From Streblospio benedicti (Eukaryota > Annelida > Polychaeta > Spionida > Spionidae): a stretch of DNA of 64,000 bases. The stretch spans positions 18,203,649 to 18,267,648 of the forward strand of contig CM032663.1 of assembly GCA_019095985.1 (NCBI GenBank), given 5' to 3'. Below the pieces are notes generated by a model that saw nothing but the letters and a program-made list of their open reading frames with translations, was not told the origin of the DNA and did not search any database. A program made the position numbers and the translations under genes. Below, in pieces: positions 1-10,709 of the stretch (the first letter of the stretch is position 1; each line of letters begins with the position of its first letter).

Positions 1-121
1 TAAAGCAATCACGGCTGTATATTCAACCCAAAACCACAAATTTCTTTTAAAAAAACATTTCATCCTAACACTTTTGCTATTACATTCAATTAAGAAAAAA
101 AAGTACCTTTAGAATACTAAC

Positions 122-3100
122 CTAATATCTTGGCCAGGATACATATTTTCCATAATTCTCCAAAATGTGGGGCTATGATGGAAGTCTGGATCTTCAACTT
201 GAGTTAGACCAGACACCATGCCCAAATCAAATGGTTCTTTCTTTAATTCTCTGTGATAAAATGGACAATTCTTGAGGTGTTCTGCCATATGTGGATTTCT
301 TTCAATACCCCATTTCTCTACAGGACTATAGGCAGTTGAGAAAAACCATCGCTGTAACACAAACAATTTTCTTTAAAAATTCTTTCATTTAAATTCCATG
401 ACAATAACGGTCAAACACAGAATTTTTTTTCTGTGTATTTATCTTTTTTCCTATGCAAAAATGTGCATGACAAATATGAATCTACTTTACCTTATAACCT
501 ATATACCAATGTTTTCGTCCATCCACTTCCTTTGATAACCACTCTTGCACAACAATCCCTCTCTCCTCTAGTATACTGCAGCAAACTTGTCTCAAATATC
601 TAGACGTGACTGCCATATTATTCAGGCTATGAATGCAATGAAAATGGACATGTAAACCATGCCAATTATACTTTCACAATTGTACTTTTTTTACTTATTT
701 CATGATGTTATACAAATTAACTTTTTTATATATGTGTTTCCCAGTGCTTGCGGAAACATTTTCTAACTTCTCTGTCTCCCACATCTCTTTAGCAAGCATA
801 TTTCTACCAATAGTGATAGATAATACTGAAGACATGTTTTACAACCCTAAGCTTCCATTTGACTATATCAAGTGGCCCTGCCGGTACTCAAATTCACGGC
901 CCCAAGGTTGTGAAACCAGAATGATACCATCATTCTAAGAAGCAAACTTTTAAAAGGTTACATGGCTGAACCATTGTCTCTGTAACCCCCAGCCTACATG
1001 GGTTCATGTCCCACAAGAAGACGAAATTTTGGGAATGTCAAATGGAAGCTTAGAGCTGTAAAACTTCAGCTATGTCTATCGTTGGTAGAAATATGCTTGC
1101 TAAAAAGATGTGTGTGAGAGAGAGAGCAGTTTGAAAATTAACTTTTAATTTATAGTAACTTCCAGGAACTATTTCGGTACTTAGCACTGGGAACCACATG
1201 CATTATCAAACCACTTGAATATCATTTCAAGCAGGAATTAGACCCATGATCTAATGTTAACAGACCTAAATTATAAATTGGTCAAATTGAACAATCATCT
1301 TATTATCTTTTTAAAGGAGAAATTCCTATGAAATAACAAACCTAAAGCTGTCAAGGTAAAGACATATTATTCGAAGAACCTCAAACGGTAAGACTGTCAG
1401 ATTGCCTGCACTTCCAGGTGATTGTGGGGATTTGACTGGGCTTTTTTGTCGTGATTGCAGATTTCCTTGAACCTAGTTGATAAAATAATGTTTTGGGTTT
1501 TTTTCATTTTTTTTTCATTCATTAACAATATTATCTATACATACAAAATTAATCATACATCCAAACCCAATGAAACTTCAGTAACACATTGTGCACAATC
1601 CATGGAAGGGTTTCAGTAGAATTTAGTGAAAGAAAGGATCCAAATTCACATAAATTGTAATTTATTTTAAAATATTGATCATTTTGCTCTAAGTCTACCA
1701 TAGCCATTCTGTCACATGTTATGTAATGAATTTTTAATTTTCTAAACATGTAAGCACTTGCCAGAAACATTTTACTTCAGAAAATGGTTATGAATGTCTT
1801 CCATGCTATATTCACTAAATGCATTTTAACTGTTCATTGGCATCTCACATCATCACCTGATATATATGGTCTGTTTCATAAATTGTAAATACGGGCTGTT
1901 TCAATGTGTGGGTAACATATCTCATTGGCTGTGATAGCAATGCATATGATTACTACATCATGTAGAAGAAAATTTCCTTGATTTTTCAATGGGAGGAAAG
2001 TGTACGAGTAATAGTCAACAACATGGTGATTGGTTCCAAGTCATGCACTATGTGTGGCTGGGTACATCGACTAACATGTCATAAATTTTCTAACCAACTA
2101 CACCTTTCACTAACCTGTACAATAGAATCAAAATCTCCTGATGTAAATATCTCTGGTGTAGGTTCCTTTTTCTGAGCATTTTTTACATGATCCTCATACT
2201 TACTAAAATAAAAAATATGAAAGGTGTGTTAGTTGCATTAGGTATGTTCATATATATTTTAGTAGATCTAATGCAGTGTTCATTGGTCAAAATGTGATGT
2301 TTCACAAGGCCAACTGCCTGGGTTCTTCAGGAGACAGATCAACACTTCTACAGCGTGATTGTGATGAATCATCGTTTGAAGAAGTCAGCCAGTTTACCTT
2401 GGTGAAAAGTCAAATTTCGACCAAATCTCATGCACTAAAAGTACTAAAATGTTTATAATATGAAATAATGTATTATAAAGTTGCTTTTAGCACAAAATCC
2501 CAAATGGTGTAAAATGAATAATTCTATCTATCAATCTTTATTGATCACATTAATTCATGTCAAACATAGATTTTTGCTCAAACGTAGAACTTGTAACAAT
2601 ACTTTTCTTTAACCAATGATGAAGAAGGGTGGAGCACAGTTGCCATCATCTTGATCCCGAAACTTTCTTGTAAAGAACTAAAAGAGAATATTTTACATTC
2701 ATTATCAAAAAGTCTCTGTATTTAAGAAAACAAAACATGTTTTCTAGCAAAAAAAAATCTTAGTTTAAGATATAGTAGAACCTCTCTATTAGGACCACCT
2801 TTGTGTCCAGTGTTAGGTAGTCTGAATAGAGAGGTGGTCTCTATACAGAGGTTCATCTTGGTAGCTTTATGAAGGTTTAGGAGTGTAAAAAGTGGTTATA
2901 TTACAGAGGTGGTCACAATTGAGAGATATACATATTGAGTGTGGTTAGTGATGCCAGTGAGAAAGAATCTGAGAAGAAACATCTGGAGAAAGTGTTAGGG
3001 TTCAATGGATACCCCAAAAGTGTGAGGATAAAGAGCAAGCTGAAGGGAAGACAGACTGCACAAGATACAGTTGTACAGGTGGATCGCCCCAAGAGACCTC

Positions 3101-5383
3101 CGGTAGTGATACCTTACATTCAAAGAGTGTCTGAACACGTGAGAAGGGTGATGCACCAATACAGTGTGCAGGTGTTCTTTAAACCTGTGAACACTCTTAG
3201 ACAGCTACTGGTGAGACCTAAGGACCCCCTGGAGAAAGAACGTGTGATTGGACCTGTCTACCAGATAAAGTGCCAGGATTGACTGAGGCAGTGTTTGAAA
3301 TAGCGTGGGTGAGACTGAGGACTTGAGGGCCCTTGTCCCTTAACTATTATTTTTGGTGAATATTGGTTGGTCAGAGGTTCCTAGAACACTGCAGCCCCCC
3401 AGTTCTGCTGGATCAGAGGTGTCTCACCACCTGCACACAGACAGTAAAGGACACAGTGTCTCTCTCGAAGGGACCAACATCTTATGTGTAAAACCCAAAT
3501 ATTTTGAACGTGGCGTGAAGGAGGCCATTCATATCAGGAAACTCAAGCCCTCACTAAATAGAGATGGGGGCAGGTACCAGCTTCCTTCCATCTGGAACAA
3601 TGTCCTCACCCGAGAGGGGGAGGGGGGCGCACAACCCGGGAATCCCCCGAGGTCCCAGTGACGACAAATGACGTCAACCACTGTGAACAAGATGGCGGAT
3701 GCTATTGAAAGCTTAGTGTATGAACTTAGTATTATTCTTGTCTAAAAACTATTGTTAAACTTATATAAATTGAGAGATGGTCTTAATTGGAGGTTGTACT
3801 GTATACATCTTTTTTTCTACATTCACATGTGTGGATAAATTACTAAAGCTAATTATTGAATACATAATAGTAGCCTGTAGGTCGTGTGAACTTGAAAGGA
3901 GTAAGCAAAAATTTTGTGCTATCCAAAATTTAGAATTATCAGAATGATTTATAATGTACAGCAGCATTTTGGAAAATGATACGAACAGTTCCATCAGTAG
4001 AGACAATTAGTGATATAAGACTTGGAGAAAAATTAGAATAACAAAAATGACTAAAAGGCTTGCTAATTTGCTATACTACTAATAAGCTCTAAAAATGAAT
4101 AATAATCCATATCTATACAAACCTAAATATTACAGCAGAACCCTTTTGCAGTGGATGGAACCGTCTTTGTGAGTAAGTACATCCATACTGGGCTAACGGA
4201 CATCTGTGCTCTAACCAACCATTCAGGCCACTCTGAATGTCACAGTGAGTGTTAGAAAAATGCCATGGAAACTGATCCCGTCGAAAGCACTGTGCACACA
4301 AAAATGTATACATTGATTTTGGCTTTTGTTGATATCTTGTTATTGATTCTAAGTTTAAATCCAACCCTAGTATATTTCTAAGAGTTAGTGATGGTGGGGG
4401 TGGAGGTGGAATCGGTGTCAGAGAAATTATGCTTGCTTCATCAACTGGTATATCAATATGAAGTTCTGACATCTCCTTAAGAATATCCTCTTCAGTGCTG
4501 TTTTCAACAAGTTGTTCACAAGCTCCTCCAGTCACTGGTGTACATGTACTTTCATCAATATTTCTATCTAGTACATGGGACTTTGCATATTTAGTATTCA
4601 TTTCTTGAGTATTGCTATAGTGATCTGGTTTGCTATTCGTCAATGTCATTGCCAAAATTTCTGTTTCATCATTGCCCACCAGGACAGACTCAGATGGAGC
4701 TAAACTAATGTTATCTTGTGATTTCTTTGATGTTTTAAACAATTCACTACAAACACTGCGTTGGAGGCCAGGAGGATCTTTGGCTACTTCCCATGGTGCA
4801 TCACTGTCATCATCAGAAACGGTTCTTGATGTGTTTTGTGACTCATAATTATCATCAAAGTCTGGTTCTATATTCTTGGGAATGAAAGGAACAGCGGGAA
4901 AACGTTGAGTAAGGGGATTCCTTAGAGCTCTGAGTGTTTTTCTTGGTGCCTTCATGGCACTGTTTAACATTCTCTGATCTCGTAAAGCCAGAGCTACATC
5001 AAGCTGACCACATTTGGCATGAATATTGTCTTGTGTAAATGGCACACGTGCCTTGCGTTCACGTGAGTACACAGGCCACCTGTTCCATTCCATTGTACAT
5101 TGCAGCACACTAGCTGGACAAACACTTAAATGTGCACCTAATTTATTTCTTGTCATCTTGACTGGACACCCATTGCAAAAATTTATACATGACACCTTTT
5201 CAAAAGGGCACAAAAGTAAATGCTCATCTTTTTTACATTCATGAAACTTTGCACCACAATCATAAGGACACTGCATATATGGACATGACTTTGATGCTTC
5301 ATCTGTTAATCTGCACTTTAAGAACACACAAGTTTGACAATGTGAGTGCCCATTATCTTCAGCACAATTTGAAGTCATTTTCC
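122..5383 (-). CDS. FBXO30-like: FBXO30/FBXO40-like F-box protein, partial at the 3' end
   Basis: Substrate-receptor subunit of an SCF-type ubiquitin ligase, by family knowledge. Five coding exons are read on the minus strand: 5378-4123, 2202-2115, 1472-1342, 626-491 and 351-122. All have GT/AG borders and all phases agree (about 613 residues). The last exon lies left of the window. The first exon opens at an acceptor (exon from 5383) just upstream of ATG 5376-5378, so a non-coding first exon lies further up. Residues about 30-95 form a Cys/His-rich TRAF-type zinc finger ending in the family motif CTMEWNRWPV. A run of prolines lies near residue 325, and a second Cys/His block ending in CPLAQYGCTYSQRRF lies near 400. 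The F-box starts near residue 473 (LPFEVLRIICLYLDSFS) and is followed by the family-typical WFFSTAYSPVEKW segment. This order matches vertebrate FBXO30/FBXO40; which of the two is nearer cannot be decided. Identification is strong. Exon 2 (88 bp) rests on phase and splice sites only. Confidence 0.9.
959..1015 (+). repeat. weak tRNA-like SINE relic
   Basis: Intronic to the F-box gene. It shows an A-box-like TGGCTGAACC and a B-box-like GGGTTCATGTCCC at about tRNA spacing. A second B-box-like stretch lies on the other strand near 880-910. No clear 3' tail is visible. It could be chance similarity. Confidence 0.3.
2771..3803. repeat. palindromic MITE of the TACAGTAGAACCTC family, split by a later insertion
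   Basis: The left part (2771-2927) begins TATAGTAGAACCTC and the right part (3768-3803) ends GGAGGTTGTACTGTA, an imperfect terminal inverted repeat. The inside consists of phrases such as GAGAGGTGGTCTCTATACAGA shared with copies at 53337-53528 and 55346-55460. The two halves are separated by 840 bp containing a Penelope-like coding fragment, and AATTGAGAGAT is present at both junctions. TA at both ends suggests a TA target duplication as in Tc1/mariner-type elements; this is inferred from the ends only. Confidence 0.75.
2928..3767 (+). mobile_element. Penelope-like element, 3' fragment
   Basis: Two coding stretches resemble the C-terminal part of Penelope-like retroelement polyproteins. 2935-3282 has the linker before the GIY-YIG endonuclease (PYIQRVSEHVRRVM, then KPVNTLRQLLVRPKD and VYQIKCQD). 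3353-3661 has the end of that domain (EAIHIRKLKPSLNRDGGRYQL). The two are in different frames and the central GIY-YIG core is not visible between them, so this copy is not functional. It is cut off at its 5' side, so the reverse transcriptase is missing. The insert is bounded by an 11-bp duplication, AATTGAGAGAT (2917-2927 and 3768-3778), made in the surrounding MITE. Confidence 0.75.
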
Positions 5384-5602
5384 CTGAAATTAAAAAAGTA
5401 CACATGTAGACGACATATAATATCTAGCCAATTTTAGAATTGATATCTCTTTAATTAAAGACCAATTTTATAATGTATAATTGTAATTAGTAAGTATGAC
5501 TTAAAAAAGACACAAGCAAAATCTGAAAAATAATCACTGATAATGTCATTTCCCCATTAGTCTGAATAAGATCTTTAAGCTAAAATCTCAAAAAAATACA
5601 CA

Positions 5603-5699
5603 AGGGCAGAAACCAACTGAGACTTATAACTAATGAATAAGGGGAATCAAAGGGAAAAGAAAGAATGGCCATTAATTAGTCTCAGTTGGTATCTGCCCT
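5603..5699. repeat. short MITE with ~22-bp inverted ends
   Basis: It starts AGGGCAGAAACCAACTGAGA and ends in the near-perfect reverse complement, TCTCAGTTGGTATCTGCCCT, 97 bp in all. No open frame is present. It lies upstream of the first coding exon of the F-box gene, in its presumed 5' intron or promoter. No clear target duplication was found. Confidence 0.75.
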
Positions 5700-5779
5700 C
5701 TACGATGCATGTGCCCGTGATATAGAATTATAAGAACTTTCATATACCATATCAGACGATCCAAATGCCAACTGCCCTT

Positions 5780-6690
5780 TATGTTTTTAAACTTATTCCT
5801 TTCATACAACCATGTTTTTACTTAGCGTTGCAGATGTTTCGCTGTTGTCAACAGTGCTACTGGTGGGTGAAACTCTCTTCGTGCAACCGTGTAGATGACA
5901 TGATGCAAGTTGGAAAAGATTTGCTGATATCACCCTGCATGCGTTGCGATTTAGGTCTGCCCTTTTCCCGTTGATGGGGATGGCCTCTTGAATCTTCCAC
6001 CTCAGGTCCTTCAGTTCTTTATCTATGATCTTCATATCTTCCAGAGTGAATGCGTGACTAGCCTCTGACATATGCCGCCAAATAGCAGAATTGGGCTATT
6101 TACCCCGTATGTTCTCTGAACATAAGTGCTCCGGCTGTCTCACCAACATATCTGGAACTAGTCACTACAATCGAGTTGGTAGACCATACCACACATTTTA
6201 TCTCTCTGAGGTTTGTCCTTCAGCTTCACCAACAATGACATGAGGGTGTTATATGGTTTCTCTAACTATTCACCTCGTGATTGCTAAAAATTCTTTGAGC
6301 CTTTTCTGTTACCCCACTCACATAAGGAAGGGGCATGTCACTGTCTTCTGATACGCACTAGGGTTCTTGTCTTTGGATTTCTCTTTCTTGGTAGAAATGC
6401 AGAAGTCCATCTTCTGTAACCATTCATTGACAGCTCTCTTAATAACATGTGTGAATTCCTTAATTTCTCTTCAGGGTTACTAACCAAGGTTTCAGGTCGG
6501 TTAAATAAGGTTCTGAGCACTATTTCTTGCGTTCCAGATGGTGATTGGAGCCAAAGTTCAGATATTGATAGACGTGTGTTGGTTTCCTTTGTGCTTAATG
6601 ATCAATCATCATTCTTCACAATGCAGATACATGTATCCAAGAATGGTAGCTTGTTGTCTATTTCTGTTTCGACATAGTGTTGTGAATTGG
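5780..6690 (-). mobile_element. Penelope-like element fragment (minus copy)
   Basis: On the minus strand, about 6520-6340 resembles the end of the Penelope-like RT region (FNRPETLVSNPEEKL then NGYRRW). 6071-5930 resembles the end of the GIY-YIG domain (HAFTLEDMKIID, KIQEAIPINGKRADLNRNA). The segments are in different frames, so the copy is decayed. Its 3' tail, about 5930-5805, is similar to the tail of the opposed copy at 6690-6990. Boundaries are approximate. Confidence 0.65.
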
Positions 6691-6990
6691 GAGCATATGT
6701 TAGAGACAAATCGTGCATTCACTGTGGAAGACGTGAAGATCCCAAGATAAAGATCCTAGATAAAGAGCCGAAGGGCCCGAGGAGGAAGATTCGTCGAGCT
6801 ATCCATATCCACCGAGAAAGGCCAGACCTCAATCGCGATGCAGGCAGGGTGATCTTCGCGAACCTTCTCTAAATAGATTCACGTGATCTAAACAATCATG
6901 CAAACTCAGTTTCAACCGCCAGTAGCACTTTTAATGCTAATGAGACAACAGCTAAACGTCTGCTAAGCCAGGTAAAAAGTTAATAAAAAC
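6687..6990 (+). mobile_element. Penelope-like element 3' end (plus copy)
   Basis: The frame 6687-6872 ends the same domain as the minus copy just to its left (CIHCGRREDPKIK, then IRRAIHIHRERPDLNRDAG). The following non-coding stretch shares phrases such as CCAGTAGCACT with the tail of the minus copy. Only the 3' end is present. It abuts the 5' side of the opposed copy, so the two fragments diverge from about 6690. Confidence 0.65.
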
Positions 6991-7120
6991 AAATTCCATA
7001 TTTTTTTTTTGCGAGTAATTTGTACATTTTTTACCTAATCTATAACAAGTATCAAGTAGTCAAGGAACGCCTAAATCTCCCCTTCCCGATCAGGCCATTT
7101 CCCCCATCAGGCCACTTTTG

Positions 7121-7868
7121 AAAAAGTAGGCTAAAGTACTCAAATATCAAATCACGTGAGGAGAGTGATATAGACATAGCAAATGTCAAGTTTGGTGATG
7201 ATAAGTCATAAACTGTTCCCAGGAGACAGATAATCACAAATTCGTAATAATTTGTTTTTAAAAACACATAGTAACTTCATCAAAAGTAGGCCAAAGTACA
7301 CCAAAATCTAATCATCTCTGGAGAGAGTAGTACAAGGAAGCTAAATATGAAGTTTGGTGACCATAGGTCAAATACTTCTGGTAGCGTGGTAACAAACTTT
7401 ATTGCGTAACGCTCGTAAGTTCGTCAAAAGTAGGCCAAAGTACACCAATGTCAACTCAACTGTGGAGACTAATATAGTGAACTTAACTGTAAAGTTTAAT
7501 GACCATAGGTGAAATACTTTTCCCAGTGCAGTGGTAACAATAGTTTTACTCAAATATTCCAAAAAAAATCAAAAGTAGGCCAAAGTACACCAATATCAAA
7601 TCACGTGAGGAGAGTGATATAGACATACCAAATGTCAAGTCATAAACTGTTCCCAGGAGACAGAAAAAACAGAATTACGCAATAATTTTTTTTTAAAAAC
7701 ACATCATAACTTCATCAAAGTAGGCCAAAGTACACCAAAATCTAATCAGCCCTGGAGAATAGTACAAAGGAATCTAAATATGAAGTTTGGTGACCATAGG
7801 TCAAATACTTCTCCCTGTAGAGTATTAACATAACGCTCGTCAAAAGTAGGCCAAAGACTTTAAGTACA
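7121..7868. repeat. tandem repeat with three-unit higher-order structure
   Basis: Units open with CAAAAGTAGGCCAAAGTACAC or a variant at about 7121, 7281, 7424, 7570, 7715 and 7841, spaced 126-160 bp. Unit 1 resembles unit 4 (ATCAAATCACGTGAGGAGAG in both), unit 2 resembles unit 5 (TATGAAGTTTGGTGACCATA in both), and unit 6 begins like unit 3. The array is therefore about two copies of an A-B-C block of roughly 440 bp. Several units contain GACCATAGGT and AAATACTT phrases. No coding sequence is evident. Confidence 0.8.
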
Positions 7869-8979
7869 AAAAAAAATTTTTGAGATGTACTTTTTTCCTC
7901 AAACAAGACATATTCAATTTGCAAGTCAATAGCTCAAGTAGTCTTCAAGTTATCAGCCTGTTTATTTCGGGTGGACCCATGCAGGGACAGAAGCAAAGCA
8001 AGAAATCCCCCCTTCGGACTTCGTCTGGGAGATTTAATAACAAAATAATAATTTTGATTCAAGCTAAAGATGCTAGCATATTTACCAAATTGTCTCCAAT
8101 AGTTGTATGTATATTTATGTATTATGTATTTGCTGTATTTAGCTATTAGCTATAAATGTAGCAAATTCTATGAATCCCAAGTAAAATGTAATTGGACTTC
8201 AACAAAATCTTCCCACAACACAGTAAGAACTTGAATTGTTTAGTGGAGTGACTTTAAAGGGAGCAAAATGTTAGAACTTCCTCAGACTGTCCTTTGATCT
8301 AGTTAGTCATTTCTTTACATGAAATAAAGGAAGCCAAACAAGTGTTGATAGAATGTTTGTCACAACATAATATGCATTTCAATATCCCCATAAAAAAGAT
8401 CTTGTTTCTTTTTATAATATTTCAACTGTAATATGTAATGAATGCTGTGTCCATGTAACAATGCATGTAACAATTGAATGGTCCATGAATGAAGTTGTTA
8501 AATATTGAATAAAATTGATAAATTATGAATAAATTTTGTATTTATTTCTTCCAATAGGCTTTAGTTATCATAATATTTGACCAATAAAAGGGCCTGATTA
8601 GTAAAGACAGCCATACTAATTCAGATGCATATAAAACATATTTTACTGATCAAATCATTTGGACTGGAAACCAAACTTCCACCAAACTTCCATTTCTTCC
8701 AGTTTCTTCCGCCGTCCCGGAAGAAATAGCAAACTTCCGGAAGATTGCCAACCCTCTCCACTACTATTGTGCATCCTATTACCAGATGGTTACGGATAAG
8801 GCCGTAGATGCACAAGACTGCCTATACCACATGTCAAATTTAATAGTGTCATGTCATTGTACATGCATTAGGCCAAACCTAGTAAAAAATATGAGTTTGA
8901 AGTATGAATTTGTAAGAAAATTAGGCAGTGTCGTGAGTACTGATGTCAGTCAAAATGAGGTTTTGACATGGTGTCCTAT
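7869..8979. other. no gene seen
   Basis: AT-rich sequence with short open frames that show no family resemblance. A short inverted CTTCCGGAAG-rich patch lies near 8670-8735. I see no splice-bounded coding stretch. Confidence 0.5.
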
Positions 8980-9110
8980 TAACAGGACTTTTTAATTCAA
9001 GATCATTTGTAGGGAACAAATATGCAGTTACTAACCATCTAGGTCTGTATAATCAAACTATATCATTTTTCCATGTCACTGATAATTTGCAGATGAATTC
9101 AGTAAGAAAT
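8980..9110. repeat. 131-bp direct repeat, copy 1 (runs into assembly gap)
   Basis: Nearly identical to 10578-10709: both run from TAACAGGA to CAGTAAGAAAT with a few substitutions. Copy 1 stops exactly where the N run starts, so the repeat may extend further. It may be the end of a mobile element or a contig-end duplication made in assembly. Confidence 0.85.
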
Positions 9111-9210
9111 NNNNNNNNNNNNNNNNNNNNNNNNNNNNNNNNNNNNNNNNNNNNNNNNNNNNNNNNNNNNNNNNNNNNNNNNNNNNNNNNNNNNNNNNNN
9201 NNNNNNNNNN
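9111..9210. other. assembly gap (100 N)
   Basis: Exactly 100 N, the usual convention for a gap of unknown size. It sits at the edge of a repeated sequence, which probably caused the break. Confidence 0.99.
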
Positions 9211-9311
9211 CAAGTTCAGCCATTCATTGCAACAACAGTTGCTTGGGGGGCAATATTGATCGTCTTGAAGAAACTCTAACAGGAGGTGGCACATCACACA
9301 GAGTTAATTGA

Positions 9312-9755
9312 ACTAGTGTCAATGATCTTAGATATCAGCTGTTTTGTGCAAAAAAAGGAGAGATTGATTCTTGGCAACTGCCACCATGTGCAGCAGCTCT
9401 AATAAAACACTGCAAACGTGCAAATTACCAAGCTGCAGTTTGGAATAGATGCCTCGAAAGCTGCCCTAATCTTCCCTCTCCTGCTACACATGGTTGGCGC
9501 ATGGAGAATTCTGACGAAGAGCATCTAGTGATAGATTGGTGTGATGTTGCTCCAGCTCCAGATATAGTTCTGGAATTCATGTCATGCAAATGCAACAGAC
9601 CATGCCTAGGTGGAAAGTGCCCCTGTATTGACAATGGACTAAAATGTACTCAGTTGTGTAAGCTCAAAACATGCAACAATCAGTTCATAGAAGATAAAAC
9701 TTCTCACATTGAAAGCAGTGAGGAATCAGATGAAGATGATGAACACTGGGTGTAA
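9312..9755 (+). CDS. CXC (tesmin/TSO1-like) cysteine-rich fragment of a multi-copy coding family
   Basis: An open frame from an upstream stop to TAA at 9753-9755, without its own obvious start. It opens with DLRYQLFCAKKGEIDSWQLP, then has ALIKHCKRANYQAAVWNR and PSPATHGW. A cysteine array follows (SCKCNRPCLGGKCPC, then GLKCTQLCKLKTCNN), and the C-terminus is acidic. The order LPP..AL..H..RANYQAA..W, PSP..GW, CxCxxxCxxxxCxC is recalled from many predicted invertebrate proteins that occur in high copy number and often sit in repeats. Their function is not known to me; DNA binding through the CXC fold is possible. The N-terminal part would lie in or before the gap. A partial inverted copy follows at 9923-9989. 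Confidence 0.55.
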   Translation, partial: TSVNDLRYQLFCAKKGEIDSWQLPPCAAALIKHCKRANYQAAVWNRCLESCPNLPSPATHGWRMENSDEEHLVIDWCDVAPAPDIVLEFMSCKCNRPCLGGKCPCIDNGLKCTQLCKLKTCNNQFIEDKTSHIESSEESDEDDEHWV

Positions 9756-9759
9756 ACTA

Positions 9760-9922
9760 CCGTAGTTTCTTGATTACCCACCTAGCCTTGATCAACTGCC
9801 GGTATGTGATCAAGTGCCGGCGTAGAGGCTACATTACACTACTTTTTAATGCTTTTTCGGCCCTGAATAAGCGCCGGGTGAATACCATGTTTTAAATTGA
9901 TAAGCACCAGGGCAGCTATTCA
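9760..9922. repeat. possible MITE relic between the two arms of the CXC fold-back
   Basis: Contains TTTCTTGATTACCCACC, GATCAAGTGCCGGCGTAGAG, GAATAAGCGCCGGGTGAATA and GATAAGCACCAGGGCAG: recurring phrases of the form 'gat(t)aa(g/t)c.ccggg' that look like diverged internal repeats. It forms the spacer between the CXC frame and its inverted partial copy. Confidence 0.4.
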
Positions 9923-9989
9923 ATGCATGTTTTGAGCTTACACAACTGAGTAATAATCTGGAGCTGGAGCAACATCACACCAATCTATA
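9923..9989 (-). repeat. inverted partial copy of the CXC reading frame
   Basis: 9923-9950 is the reverse complement of 9649-9676, and about 9954-9989 is the reverse complement of about 9532-9567, with the middle missing. The second match is essentially exact over more than 30 bases. The transcript could therefore fold back on itself. Confidence 0.8.
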
Positions 9990-10577
9990 TGATATTTTGC
10001 TATGGTATGACAATGAACTTAGCAAATAAGGAGCAAAATATCATTTGAAATTATTATAATGGTTGTTTCATTTATAGTATTATATGGATTGTTTTTATTT
10101 CAATGTTGGATACTGTACTGTTCTTATGTTCTTTTAAGAAATCGAAAGTTCAATCAAGTTATCATACTTTTATATTAATAAAAGCAACATAATTTAGCCA
10201 CTAATATGTCCAGATTAATCTGTACAAATATGAACTTAAATCTCCAAAAACTTTTCCAATTATTTATCCTACAATGCAGCCACCCCCCAACACCCACATT
10301 GTGTCTTGATATAGTTAACGGTGATTTCTGTACCTTTAGAATATTGAGATTTTTTTTTATATAAAGCTGTGAGATCAAAATTGCTATCATATAGCAAAAT
10401 GACCCTGAGATATAGGGTAATCAAAAAATACATAATAGAAAATGCCCACTTTTATGGTACCGATTCATCCATTGTCATGGGTCCAGCTCATGGCCTATTT
10501 GTGGGGTCTCTGAAAAAAATAGTTTGTTAGCAGGTAAAAAAACCTAGCCCCCCCCTGATTTTCGTCTGGATCACCCC

Positions 10578-10709
10578 TAACAGGAATTTTTAATTCAAAA
10601 TCATTTGTAGGGAACAAATATGCAGTTACTAACCATCTAGGCCTGTATAATCAAACTATATCCATTTTTCCATGTCACTGATAATTTGCAGATGTATTCA
10701 GTAAGAAAT
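10578..10709. repeat. direct repeat, copy 2
   Basis: The intact copy of the repeat at 8980-9110. Here the sequence continues past GTAAGAAAT into GGCCGTTTTAG. Together the copies bracket the CXC fragment and the gap. Confidence 0.85.

Noticed and set aside
1549-1770. 73-codon minus-strand frame as an extra exon of the F-box gene
   Set aside because: The exons at 2115-2202 and 1342-1472 already join in phase, and this stretch has no homology to the family.
9076-9311. Frames running through the N block
   Set aside because: They consist largely of unknown bases and cannot be assessed.
8980-10709. Long terminal repeats of a retroelement
   Set aside because: No primer-binding site, no polyprotein between the copies, and the first copy is cut by the assembly gap. 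The direct repeat alone is not enough.
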